Below are positions 25,815 through 33,558 of a DNA stretch of 64,000 nt, piece after piece (position 1 is the first letter of the stretch; the number at the start of each line of letters is the position of its first letter). Location of the stretch: NCBI RefSeq assembly GCF_014205835.1, contig NZ_JACHCQ010000030.1, forward strand, positions 1 through 64,000, read 5' to 3'. Source of the DNA: Pedobacter sp. AK013. GTDB taxonomy: Bacteria > Bacteroidota > Bacteroidia > Sphingobacteriales > Sphingobacteriaceae. A program made the translations under genes and the position numbers. The notes under the pieces are model-generated. The model saw only the letters and a list, made by a program, of their open reading frames with translations. It was not told the origin of the DNA and made no database searches.

Positions 25815-26430
25815 AAAGTAAATTTACTAAAAATATTAGTAATTTAAAAATGAATTATAGGAATTGTTGATGTTGCTGTCAGTTGAAGCCCAGATTTCCT
25901 TTTTGGAAAGCAGTTGCAGAAGCTATTAGCTGGCAGCTGTCCCGCTCCCGCTTCTGCCAATGAAATATCGGCATCTCGCTTTGATCGAGTTTAAGGGGGT
26001 AGACAGTACTGTTATCAGTGATGAAATAAACCGACCGCTGTGGTTCGCGTCTACACGAAACAATTTATTTTTGCCACGGAGGCTCGGAAAATACAGAGAA
26101 ATTTGTTAATTAACTATATTAAAGATTTCTCCACTGCGGTCGAAATGACGGACCTATGTAAAATAAACCCGACCGACAGTGTTACCCCGATTTAAATGTA
26201 ATTTGACTTATTGAATATTTATCGGGGTTAAGCAAAGGGCGGGACTGGTATAACCGAAGCACCACAGGAATTGCTTTTCTAAAAAAAAAATAATAAAATG
26301 CTGTCATTGCGCGGAACGAAGTATCTTAAAGCAATCGCCAGGATTTTCTTATTTATGTTGCGAAGCGCAATCCATTGTAGTAAGATTGCTTGGTTGTCCC
26401 TCTTCGTAATAACGATTTTAATTAGGAAAA
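25815..26430. other. intergenic, degenerate palindromic repeats only
   Basis: The gap holds several elements and no gene. TAAAGATTTCTCCACTGCGG followed by TCGAAATGACGG (about 26117-26152) is half of a CGTCAT palindrome. CTGTCATTGCGCGGAACGAA at 26301 to TCTTCGTAATAACG at 26414 is a second, with inner GCAATCGCC and GATTGCTTGG arms. The AT-rich section near 26200-26290 contains an 11-base A run. Confidence 0.55.
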
Positions 26431-26961
26431 TCAGACAAGGTTTTTCAAGCCATCAAAAATACTTTCGAAAAATGTAGATAGGTTTAAGCCATTGCTGTGA
26501 TTAAAATATACAAATACCAGAAAAACAATTACCACAAATATGATCAGTTTTCGGAAGGCAAAAGCAATAATAATCAGTATGATCGGAATGATGAAAAGCC
26601 ATAAACTATTTATTGCATATGGGCTTAAATCGGTATCTTTTTTGTACACATACACGAGTTTGCTATGGGTACCAGAGTCGTTTTGATGTTTAATATAAAC
26701 GAAGGTAGATTTATCTATCGGTAGAGGTAGCACGGCTATACCATCATTAAACTTTAGTACCTGTGTAAAACCACTTACACTAAAGGTATAAGTTCCATTT
26801 ATATTCTCGTTAGGATTGTTTAGCGAATCGGCTGCAATAATGGCCAGTTTATTGTTTTTAAGCAAATTCTCTTTTACCAGAAAATTATTGATTGCTGCGG
26901 TTTGTGCAGTGCTGAATAGCCCGATTAAACACAGCGAAAGCAAGAGTAAGATTCTTTTCAT
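26431..26961 (-). CDS. exported membrane-anchored protein of unknown function
   Basis: The 176-residue protein has a cleavable signal peptide (KRILLLLSLCLIGLFSTAQT), a periplasmic domain of about 100 residues with beta-type segments (GTYTFSVSGFTQVLKFNDGI), and two close hydrophobic spans (about 123-140 and 144-157) that probably form a hairpin in the membrane. A short basic or amphipathic tail follows. I recognise no family. It overlaps the end of the patatin-barrel gene by four bases (ATGA), so the two are translationally coupled and probably act in the same envelope process. Confidence 0.75.
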   Translation of the reverse strand: MKRILLLLSLCLIGLFSTAQTAAINNFLVKENLLKNNKLAIIAADSLNNPNENINGTYTFSVSGFTQVLKFNDGIAVLPLPIDKSTFVYIKHQNDSGTHSKLVYVYKKDTDLSPYAINSLWLFIIPIILIIIAFAFRKLIIFVVIVFLVFVYFNHSNGLNLSTFFESIFDGLKNLV

Positions 26962-29276
26962 TCGATAGAACGTTTATTGTAAATTAAATAACCGATATGC
27001 AATAATACACCATTTCTTTTAACAGCATCATTATATAAATTATAGCTCAGGCTAACAGGCCCTAGAGGTGAGTGATAAACCAGACCAGCGGTACCTGCAT
27101 AACGTAACTTGGTAATGGCCTTTGCATAATTTATATCCTGAAAATTATTCAGCTCAAATTCTTTATGGGGTAAAAATAAATAACCCTCTAATCTAAAGTC
27201 TAGATTTTTTTTGACATTATAAATGTTTTTTATTCCACCAGCGGCATAGGTAGTTGCCCTAAATTTATCGAGAAATAGCGAACGGCTATCTTGCAGGGGA
27301 TAAAAAGCTGGAGCAGTTAAAAGTGTTGCGTAATAGTTGCTAAATAGGGGCTGGTTAGAAATTACACCTTCAACAATATAACCCAAAGTATATTTTTTAA
27401 GGTGTAAAAAATAGTTTTCCTGAGTGAGCTTAATACTGCCCCACTGGTGTAGCCGGCTACTACCCGGAATTTTCACAAAACCTGGGGTGTTGCGGAAAAT
27501 ATTACCCGGATTGTAATTTTCGCGACCTGTAGTGTAATTAAAACTTAACGAAAAACTTTGGCCATTGGTGGCGTATTGTTTTCTGTTCAGCGAGTTTTTT
27601 TCGAAGTTTAGCGAGCTTCTGAAACCATTAAATATGGTTTGGTCTAACAAATCGCCTATGGCAAAAGTATTATTCGGGCTGTAACGGTCATTGTTGTTAA
27701 TGAATGTTGCATGGAGAACAATTTTGGTGTTGTAATTTAAAGGCATTCCCATCATGAGATCAATCTTCCGGTCTGATTGTTCGATGTAAATTGGTCGTGG
27801 GTTTTCGATAAATATCTGGCTGGTATTATAGAAATTCCAGTGGTTATAAGTTAACTCGGCGGCGAGAAACAAGGGCAGCCTGGTTGGGTAATCTACCCTG
27901 CCATTTACCTGTACGGATTCGTAAAAACGGCCGGAGTAAAAACTGGTTCCAAAAGTATAAGATTTTCTGTTGAGGTAATTGTACTGGGCACCCAAAAACA
28001 CATTACTGATCGGCCTTGTGGAGATATTACCACCTAATTCGAGTTTAAAGCTCTTTTTTGGCTGTGCCACTACCTCAAAAGTATAACTATCTGTTGCAGC
28101 TTGATAAGAAATTTTAGGATACACCGTTTCGAAGGTTTGATCGGCCACGAGCTTATAATACCCACGTTTAATATCTTGCAGGTTAAAAGTAGTTTTATCG
28201 CTCTTGAAAAGCCTTTCTACATATTTTTTCTGTTGACTGTTTACACCTGTTACGATAATGTTGCTGAACTTTAGATCTGGTTTTTTTGCATTAAATTTTT
28301 CCCTTCTTTCTGCCAGTTCTTTATCGCTCACTCTTTTGCTGATCAAAGCTTTAATTCTTGGCATATCGGCCATTGTTGCATCGTATCCTTTTTTGATCAG
28401 CTCTTCTACAGGTGCAAAATTAGTTACACTATAAGTAGTTAAATCGGGTTGGATGTATACGCCGTTTTTACCGATCATGGTAGAGTCTGATTTAGATAGA
28501 AACATATATACCAAAAAGCGGTTCATTAAACGATCGTCGATATTTTTAGGATACTCGTTATAAGTTTTAGAAGAAACATTGGCACCTATTACATAATCGG
28601 GCTTAAAATCCCTTTCCATTACATCGGCAGGGAAATTATTATAGAGCCCACCGTCAAAAACATACTTTCCGTCTAATTTAATCGGCCGGTAGATAATAGG
28701 CACAGTCATGGTTGCCCTTACCGCTTCTGCTAAACTTCCTTTGCTTACTGTGATGCTTTTTTGCGAAAGTACATCTGCAACCATACAGCGATAGGGAACA
28801 AAAAGATTGTCGAAATTATCTTTAGAAACGGCAGAAGCTTGCGAAAAAAGCTCAAGGAAAGCAAAGTTTAATGGAATATCATTAATGAGGTTAGAGCGGA
28901 AACTAAAATGAAAACCGGTATCAATAGCCACTTTTGCAGTAAGCATAGAGGCATTGGGTGCATTTTTCTGGAAATAATAGGTATAGTCGCTGGTGTATCG
29001 CCCGTTTACCCAATTTTGGAAGTCGTTGCTCAGTGCAATTTTTTCTATCTCCGCAGGGCTATAACCTGCAGCATACATGGCACCAACAATGCCGCCCATC
29101 GAGGTGCCGGTAATGTAATCGATAGGAATGTGGTTTTCTTCCAAAGCCTTTAATGTGCCAATGTGCGCCAATCCTTTTGCACCGCCGCCACTAAACACAA
29201 GACCTACCTTTTGCGCCTGCAATTGGTTACAGCACAGAACGAAGAGTATCAGTAAGGATCTTTTAATAGCTACCAC
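26958..29276 (-). CDS. patatin-like phospholipase with outer membrane barrel (PlpD-like)
   Basis: The 772-residue protein joins an N-terminal patatin lipase domain to an Omp85-type barrel, the plan of PlpD and the class of type Vd autotransporters. A signal peptide (LLILFVLCCNQLQAQ) precedes the domain. Catalytic features are the oxyanion loop GGGAKG (30-35), nucleophile Ser59 in GTSMG (57-61) and Asp208 in FDGGLYNN. A POTRA-like segment (DLKFSNIIVTGVNSQQKKYVERLFKS, about 334-360) follows, then a beta-barrel of about 380 residues ending HIGYLIYNK. It should hydrolyse phospholipid acyl chains at the cell surface. The start is GTG at 29276. Confidence 0.9.
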   Translation of the reverse strand: MVAIKRSLLILFVLCCNQLQAQKVGLVFSGGGAKGLAHIGTLKALEENHIPIDYITGTSMGGIVGAMYAAGYSPAEIEKIALSNDFQNWVNGRYTSDYTYYFQKNAPNASMLTAKVAIDTGFHFSFRSNLINDIPLNFAFLELFSQASAVSKDNFDNLFVPYRCMVADVLSQKSITVSKGSLAEAVRATMTVPIIYRPIKLDGKYVFDGGLYNNFPADVMERDFKPDYVIGANVSSKTYNEYPKNIDDRLMNRFLVYMFLSKSDSTMIGKNGVYIQPDLTTYSVTNFAPVEELIKKGYDATMADMPRIKALISKRVSDKELAERREKFNAKKPDLKFSNIIVTGVNSQQKKYVERLFKSDKTTFNLQDIKRGYYKLVADQTFETVYPKISYQAATDSYTFEVVAQPKKSFKLELGGNISTRPISNVFLGAQYNYLNRKSYTFGTSFYSGRFYESVQVNGRVDYPTRLPLFLAAELTYNHWNFYNTSQIFIENPRPIYIEQSDRKIDLMMGMPLNYNTKIVLHATFINNNDRYSPNNTFAIGDLLDQTIFNGFRSSLNFEKNSLNRKQYATNGQSFSLSFNYTTGRENYNPGNIFRNTPGFVKIPGSSRLHQWGSIKLTQENYFLHLKKYTLGYIVEGVISNQPLFSNYYATLLTAPAFYPLQDSRSLFLDKFRATTYAAGGIKNIYNVKKNLDFRLEGYLFLPHKEFELNNFQDINYAKAITKLRYAGTAGLVYHSPLGPVSLSYNLYNDAVKRNGVLLHIGYLIYNKRSIE

Positions 29277-29304
29277 TCCCTAAAAATAGGGTTTTCTTTT
29301 AAAA

Positions 29305-29778
29305 TTAGTTCAATATGAAAATGTTGTAGGTTAAAAATGATGCAAAAGTTACCCAAAGAATGTAGGGGATAAATATTAAACCCGCCCATTTGTTTATTTT
29401 ATAGAATATGGATGCATTGATGATAATGATAACCAACAATAAAATAATTTCGGCAAGGGCAAAACCTACCTCTCGCAGATAAAAGAAAATGAACGACCAG
29501 CCTAAATTTAAAATTAACTGGATTAAATAAATGGCAACTGTTCGCGGGAAATGAACAATTTTATCACGTCTAACCCACACCAAATAAGCCGCAATACCAA
29601 TAAGTATATAAAGTGTAGTCCAAACAGGTGCAAAAAGCCAGTTTGGCGGGTTAAAGGAGGGTTTGTTTAGTGTTGTATACCAGGTTTTAACAGATTGTGC
29701 AGTTGCCCATCCGCCTAAAGCACCAACACCCAGAGTAATGGCTATATTAATAACAAAAGCCAGAGGTTTTAATTTCAT
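29305..29778 (-). CDS. TspO/MBR family protein
   Basis: The 157-residue protein has five transmembrane helices and matches the TspO/mitochondrial benzodiazepine receptor family, which binds porphyrins and is linked to stress control in bacteria. The conserved WYTTLNKPSFNPPNWLFAPVW segment (about 33-53) is the family signature; its aromatic and Pro residues line the ligand pocket. ALAEIILLLVIIIINASIFY and the NLGWSFIFFYLREV helix follow in the right order. The start ATG is unambiguous. It runs the same way as the patatin-barrel and M28 genes, but the spacing (28 and 45 bases) only weakly argues for co-transcription. Confidence 0.93.
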   Translation of the reverse strand: MKLKPLAFVINIAITLGVGALGGWATAQSVKTWYTTLNKPSFNPPNWLFAPVWTTLYILIGIAAYLVWVRRDKIVHFPRTVAIYLIQLILNLGWSFIFFYLREVGFALAEIILLLVIIIINASIFYKINKWAGLIFIPYILWVTFASFLTYNIFILN

Positions 29779-29823
29779 GCGCTAAATTTGAGTTTAAACA
29801 ACGGCAAATCTTAAATGTTTTTA

Positions 29824-31173
29824 TTATCTGCCAATACCTGGTACTACTGGCAGGCTTTCAGTGTCGTCATTCCCGATGCTTTGTACCGCAAATAAATAAT
29901 TGTCTTTACTATAGGGTAATCTTAATTCGGTGGCAGAAGTGAAAAATTTCTTTTCCCAAACTGCGCTGCTGGTTTCGCGCATTAAAACATAATAGCCTTT
30001 TACCAGACCATTAGCAGGTGCTTTCCAGTATAAAAAGGTAGTGTTGCTCAGGTTTTTTACATCAACCTTTACTTCGGTAGGGCTTGAGGGTGCTTTGGCC
30101 ATATTGGCCAAAACAGCAATATTTACACCTGTATTTTTACGTAAATATTCGAAATCCATAAATTCCTGAAGGTCGCCATACCTAACACCTTTCTCCGTTC
30201 TAAGGTCCTGGTGCTGGTGATCGAAGTTTTCGTTCATTTCGGTTATGCGCACCGCTGTAAAGCCATTTTCTACGAATGGAGTATGGTCTCCACCACGGAG
30301 AAACCTATCGTTTCTGTAAATTAACTTAACTTCTAACTGATCTACATAACGCTCGCCAATTTCTTTAACATACCGGGCCAGCTGACGGCTTTTGCCATCG
30401 TTCTCCAAACCAAACTGACGGATACTTTTTGCATTTTTATCCAGATCGAAGCTCGGTAAACCTTCGCTAAATACACGTAGCCTGGTATTATCGATGATCT
30501 GTGTTTCGCTGCTGTTGTTACTGCCAATCATATCATTGTTTAACATGGCATCTACATTCCAGTTCTCTTTTTTTGCTTTTGCGGCCATAAAACCAGAGCC
30601 CAATAAAGATTGCTCTTCGCCGCTCACGGCTACAAAAATTATGGTTGCAGAGAATTTATATTGACTCATAATCCTTGCAGCCTCAATTACACCAGCAACA
30701 CCACTGCCATCATCATTGGCGCCGGGTGCATCACTGGTTCTGTTCATTACATCAGTAACCCGGCTATCGAGGTGCCCGCTTACCACATAAACACGTTTGT
30801 CGTTTGTATCCGTGCCTTTAAGTATGGCTACAGCGTTACCCAAAAGCGTAGGTTGGTCTACTCTTTTGCCATCAGGCTTAAATGTAATGGTATCCAGGTA
30901 TGCCGTAAGCCTGCCATCGCTTTGCTTTGCAAATTGATTAAATTTATTCACCACCCAATTTCTGGCTGCTCCAATTCCTTTCGTTTTACTTTTAATATCG
31001 CTAAGTGTATTTCTTGTTCCAAAAGAAACCATTTTACTGATATACGATTTGAGTGAATCCTGGTTCACTGCTTTAACCATTTTATCTATATCCTGATTTC
31101 GGTTAACAACAACTTGAGCGCGTAGAGATAAACTTATAATAACAAAAAGTAGGGAGGTATAGATTTTTTTCAT
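29824..31173 (-). CDS. M28 family metallopeptidase, secreted
   Basis: The 449-residue protein is a secreted zinc aminopeptidase of family M28. The signal peptide is KKIYTSLLFVIISLSLRAQ. Zinc and catalytic residues follow the M28 order: His134 (VSGHLDS), Asp154 (GANDDGSG), Glu186-Glu187 (VSGEEQSLLGS), an Asp in NNDMIG, and a His in RGGDHTPF. The C-terminal 85 residues (SPTEVKVDVKNLSNTTFLYW onward) look like a fibronectin type III domain. It should cleave N-terminal residues from peptides in the periplasm or outside, a nutrition-type role. A near-consensus TAtaTTcG -7 element lies about 40 bases upstream (31212-31219). Confidence 0.93.
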   Translation of the reverse strand: MKKIYTSLLFVIISLSLRAQVVVNRNQDIDKMVKAVNQDSLKSYISKMVSFGTRNTLSDIKSKTKGIGAARNWVVNKFNQFAKQSDGRLTAYLDTITFKPDGKRVDQPTLLGNAVAILKGTDTNDKRVYVVSGHLDSRVTDVMNRTSDAPGANDDGSGVAGVIEAARIMSQYKFSATIIFVAVSGEEQSLLGSGFMAAKAKKENWNVDAMLNNDMIGSNNSSETQIIDNTRLRVFSEGLPSFDLDKNAKSIRQFGLENDGKSRQLARYVKEIGERYVDQLEVKLIYRNDRFLRGGDHTPFVENGFTAVRITEMNENFDHQHQDLRTEKGVRYGDLQEFMDFEYLRKNTGVNIAVLANMAKAPSSPTEVKVDVKNLSNTTFLYWKAPANGLVKGYYVLMRETSSAVWEKKFFTSATELRLPYSKDNYLFAVQSIGNDDTESLPVVPGIGR

Positions 31174-31277
31174 CTGTTGGTTTTTTCGAAAAATGATGAT
31201 TTTATTTAAAACGAATATATTGAATGATTCGTTGAATACAGATAGTTAAAATCTAGTGCCATGTAACATTTTGGGCA

Positions 31278-31309
31278 TAAAAAAAGCCCTCTGAAACTAA
31301 TCAAAGGGC
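31278..31309 (-). terminator. rho-independent terminator of the M16-like gene
   Basis: On the minus strand, GCCCTTTGA pairs with TTCAGAGGGC around a short loop and is followed by a T run (TTTTTTT). It lies 20 bases after the stop of the M16-like gene and about 105 bases ahead of the next start. Confidence 0.85.
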
Positions 31310-31327
31310 CTAGATTTAATTTTAATA

Positions 31328-31948
31328 TTACCTTGCCACAGTTGATGCAAGTTCTTGAGTTCGGTTCCAATTGCCAAAAGCTTTTTTAACTGAAGCTTTG
31401 GCCGTATTTAATTCAACATCTCCTGCAATGGTTAAAAATGTTTTGTCAGGAGAAATCTGACTATAAAAATTTTTAACATCGGCCAAGGTTAATGCGCTAA
31501 TCGAATTTTCATTTACCGTTTGGTCATAATCGTAATCTTGTAGTTTTATACTGGCCATTAATTTAGCTTTCGCTGTATTAAAAGTTTTTTGATCGAAGCT
31601 TGCATTTTGAATTACAGAAGCCATTGTTGACAGGTCTTTTTCAAGATCAGCATTTAATGTAGCCAACTTACCGCTGTTATCTTTAAAGCTAATATTTGAA
31701 TTTTTATTTAAGTTTTCGTTTAAAACTGCATTCAACAACTCCACAATGCCATCTTTTTTGCCCTCAAAGGCCTTAGTATCTAATGTAAAGCTAGAATATG
31801 CCTTTGGCGAACGGTCATTTTCAGAAATAATGATATTCATGCCGTTTTTAAGTTTATAGCTAACAGGTTCCTTAAAATTTTGAGCTTTTGCACTGTAAAT
31901 TGATAAAATACTTAATGCTGCAAGTGCAATTGTTTTAATTTTGTTCAT
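31328..31948 (-). CDS. half-length M16-like protein lacking the zinc motif
   Basis: The 206-residue exported protein (signal peptide IKTIALAALSILSIYSAKAQ) begins like an M16 pitrilysin peptidase: VSYKLKNGMNIIISENDRSP. M16 enzymes then carry HxxEH about 35 residues later. Here the aligned segment is DGIVELLNAVLNEN, with no zinc ligands. The usual central sections are also missing, and the second half ends ALTLADVKNFYSQISPDKTF and VELNTAKASVKKAFGNW as in the C-terminal part of an M16 domain. It thus looks like a condensed, catalytically dead M16 domain rather than a frameshifted gene, because the reading frame is intact and has its own terminator. It may be a binding partner or an evolutionary remnant. 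Confidence 0.75.
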   Translation of the reverse strand: MNKIKTIALAALSILSIYSAKAQNFKEPVSYKLKNGMNIIISENDRSPKAYSSFTLDTKAFEGKKDGIVELLNAVLNENLNKNSNISFKDNSGKLATLNADLEKDLSTMASVIQNASFDQKTFNTAKAKLMASIKLQDYDYDQTVNENSISALTLADVKNFYSQISPDKTFLTIAGDVELNTAKASVKKAFGNWNRTQELASTVAR

Positions 31949-32571
31949 TTTATTTTTTTTAATTTTTTACGATTGTGATTTTTGTTTAATACTATAAAAT
32001 CTACTTATTTGTGTTTATTTCGACTATATCTAGTCTTTAGGGAGGTGAAAAACCTAGACGAATAGGGAATACGCGCTTTGAAAAATGGAAAATATTTTTT
32101 GCAAATATAAGATTTATTCATTTTGTTCATTATTTATTTGTGAAAATATTTCTATAGTTATGCTTGGTTTTATTTGTAATGATATCTGATAATGAATTGT
32201 TTAATGGTTTGATGATCGTGTAATTGCCAGGTGTATAGTTAGCCACCATTAAAGGTCGATCCAACTTTGAAATTGATCAATGAACGCGAAAGTGCAGACG
32301 AAGCGCATCGAAATTTAGCTTTTCGGAGATTATGAAAAACTAAAACGTATGGCGCAAAATGCTTTCAGCCATTTCTGTAATGGCTAAAGTGCCTAAACTA
32401 AATGTGAATCTGTAATCTATTGATGATGAGGGTAATGCTAGATTAATATGGGTATCGGTTAGAATTGATTACCATGACATGCAAAATTGTTAAAGAAAAA
32501 GCATTGGTGTTTTTAGAGTAATAACCTGCACTTTTTCTTTATCAAAGGGTTCACCATTGATGGGCAAATTT
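31949..32571. other. intergenic, no recognisable gene
   Basis: About 620 bases of AT-rich sequence. A phrase near 32238-32285 (GTTAGCCACCATTAAAGGTC) and one near 32440 look like decayed mobile-element or coding remnants, but frames are interrupted and nothing is recognisable. The right end may hold the end of an old gene copy near 32330-32400 (GATTATGAAAAACTAAAACG frame). No call is made. Confidence 0.45.
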
Positions 32572-33408
32572 TCAGGAGGCATACAGATGATCTGATGCTG
32601 ATTTTAAACTGATATCTTCAATAAAATCTTTTATTTCTCTTATTGTTTCTTCTGGTTCGCTAATGTGCGGAAAATGCCCCGTAGCTTTCATGACAACCAA
32701 AAAATTCTCAGGTGTATTTTTATGGATAAATTCGCCCGCTGATAAGGGAGCCATAATATCGTTCGAACTTTGCAGGGTAAGGCTTGGCACTTCAAGGTTT
32801 TTTAATTTGTCTCTATAATCGGCCTTAAAGGTGGCCATTGCAAAGGCCAGGGCCACGCTTGGGTCGGTAGCCTCAAAACATTCCTGTAAAAAATCAGCCA
32901 ATTCGGGTTTTAAAGGGCTATTCATCACCACTGGTGCCAATTGTTTGCTCCAGGCTACATAATCATCTGCTATATGCTCAAATATAGTTTCAATGTCTCC
33001 TATATTAAATCCACCGATATAATCACGATCATTTAAATATCTTGGCGAAGGACCAATAAAAACTAGTTTTTTAAATACTTCTGGCATCTGTAATGCGGCA
33101 ATCATGCCAATCATGCTGCTTACCGAGTGTCCAACAAATATAATGTTGTTCAAATCAAGCGCTTCTACGATATCGATTATATCGCAGGCATATCCTTCCA
33201 GTGTAGCATATTTTCGCTGGTCGTATTGGCTTAGGTCTGAATCACCCGAGCCCACATAATCAAATAGTATCACCTTATAATCTTTAAGAAAAGCGTCAGT
33301 AATAAATTTCCAAGAACTTTGCGCACAGCCGAAGCCGTGGGCAAATACGATTACCTGACTACCTTCGCCAAGGATTTTTACGTTATTTCTAAGGAGTATA
33401 GGGTGCAA
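32572..33408 (-). CDS. RsbQ-like alpha/beta hydrolase
   Basis: The 278-residue cytoplasmic alpha/beta hydrolase closely resembles RsbQ, the hydrolase that activates the RsbP phosphatase in Bacillus stress signalling, and plant KAI2/D14 receptors of the same family. The catalytic triad fits: Ser95 (FVGHSVSSMIG), Asp217 (SSNDIMAP) and His245 (TGHFPHIS). FAHGFGCAQSSWKF (22-35) gives the oxyanion loop. No RsbP-like PAS-phosphatase lies in the window. The start codon appears to be TTG at 33408 because no ATG precedes the conserved part. The gene is divergent from the CehA-like gene, with a 150-base intergenic space to the preferred start of that gene. Confidence 0.85.
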   Translation of the reverse strand: MHPILLRNNVKILGEGSQVIVFAHGFGCAQSSWKFITDAFLKDYKVILFDYVGSGDSDLSQYDQRKYATLEGYACDIIDIVEALDLNNIIFVGHSVSSMIGMIAALQMPEVFKKLVFIGPSPRYLNDRDYIGGFNIGDIETIFEHIADDYVAWSKQLAPVVMNSPLKPELADFLQECFEATDPSVALAFAMATFKADYRDKLKNLEVPSLTLQSSNDIMAPLSAGEFIHKNTPENFLVVMKATGHFPHISEPEETIREIKDFIEDISLKSASDHLYAS

Positions 33409-33558
33409 AATGTTTGATTTTAATTTTATATCAAATTAAGCAATGTTATTTATTTTTTTAAAATAAAATAAGTAATGAACAAAATGCATTACTACCTGCA
33501 TGCTGTTTTATACTTAATTATTATCTTGCATTACATCTTACTAAAACGATTAAGTTTA

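Noticed and set aside
30610..31056. 148-codon plus-strand frame antisense to the M28 peptidase
   Set aside because: It covers the zinc-site region of the M28 gene in antisense and has a Cys-rich composition typical of shadow frames.
32220..32480. Possible insertion-sequence remnant
   Set aside because: Phrases resembling repeated IS ends are too decayed, and the frames too broken, to name a family.
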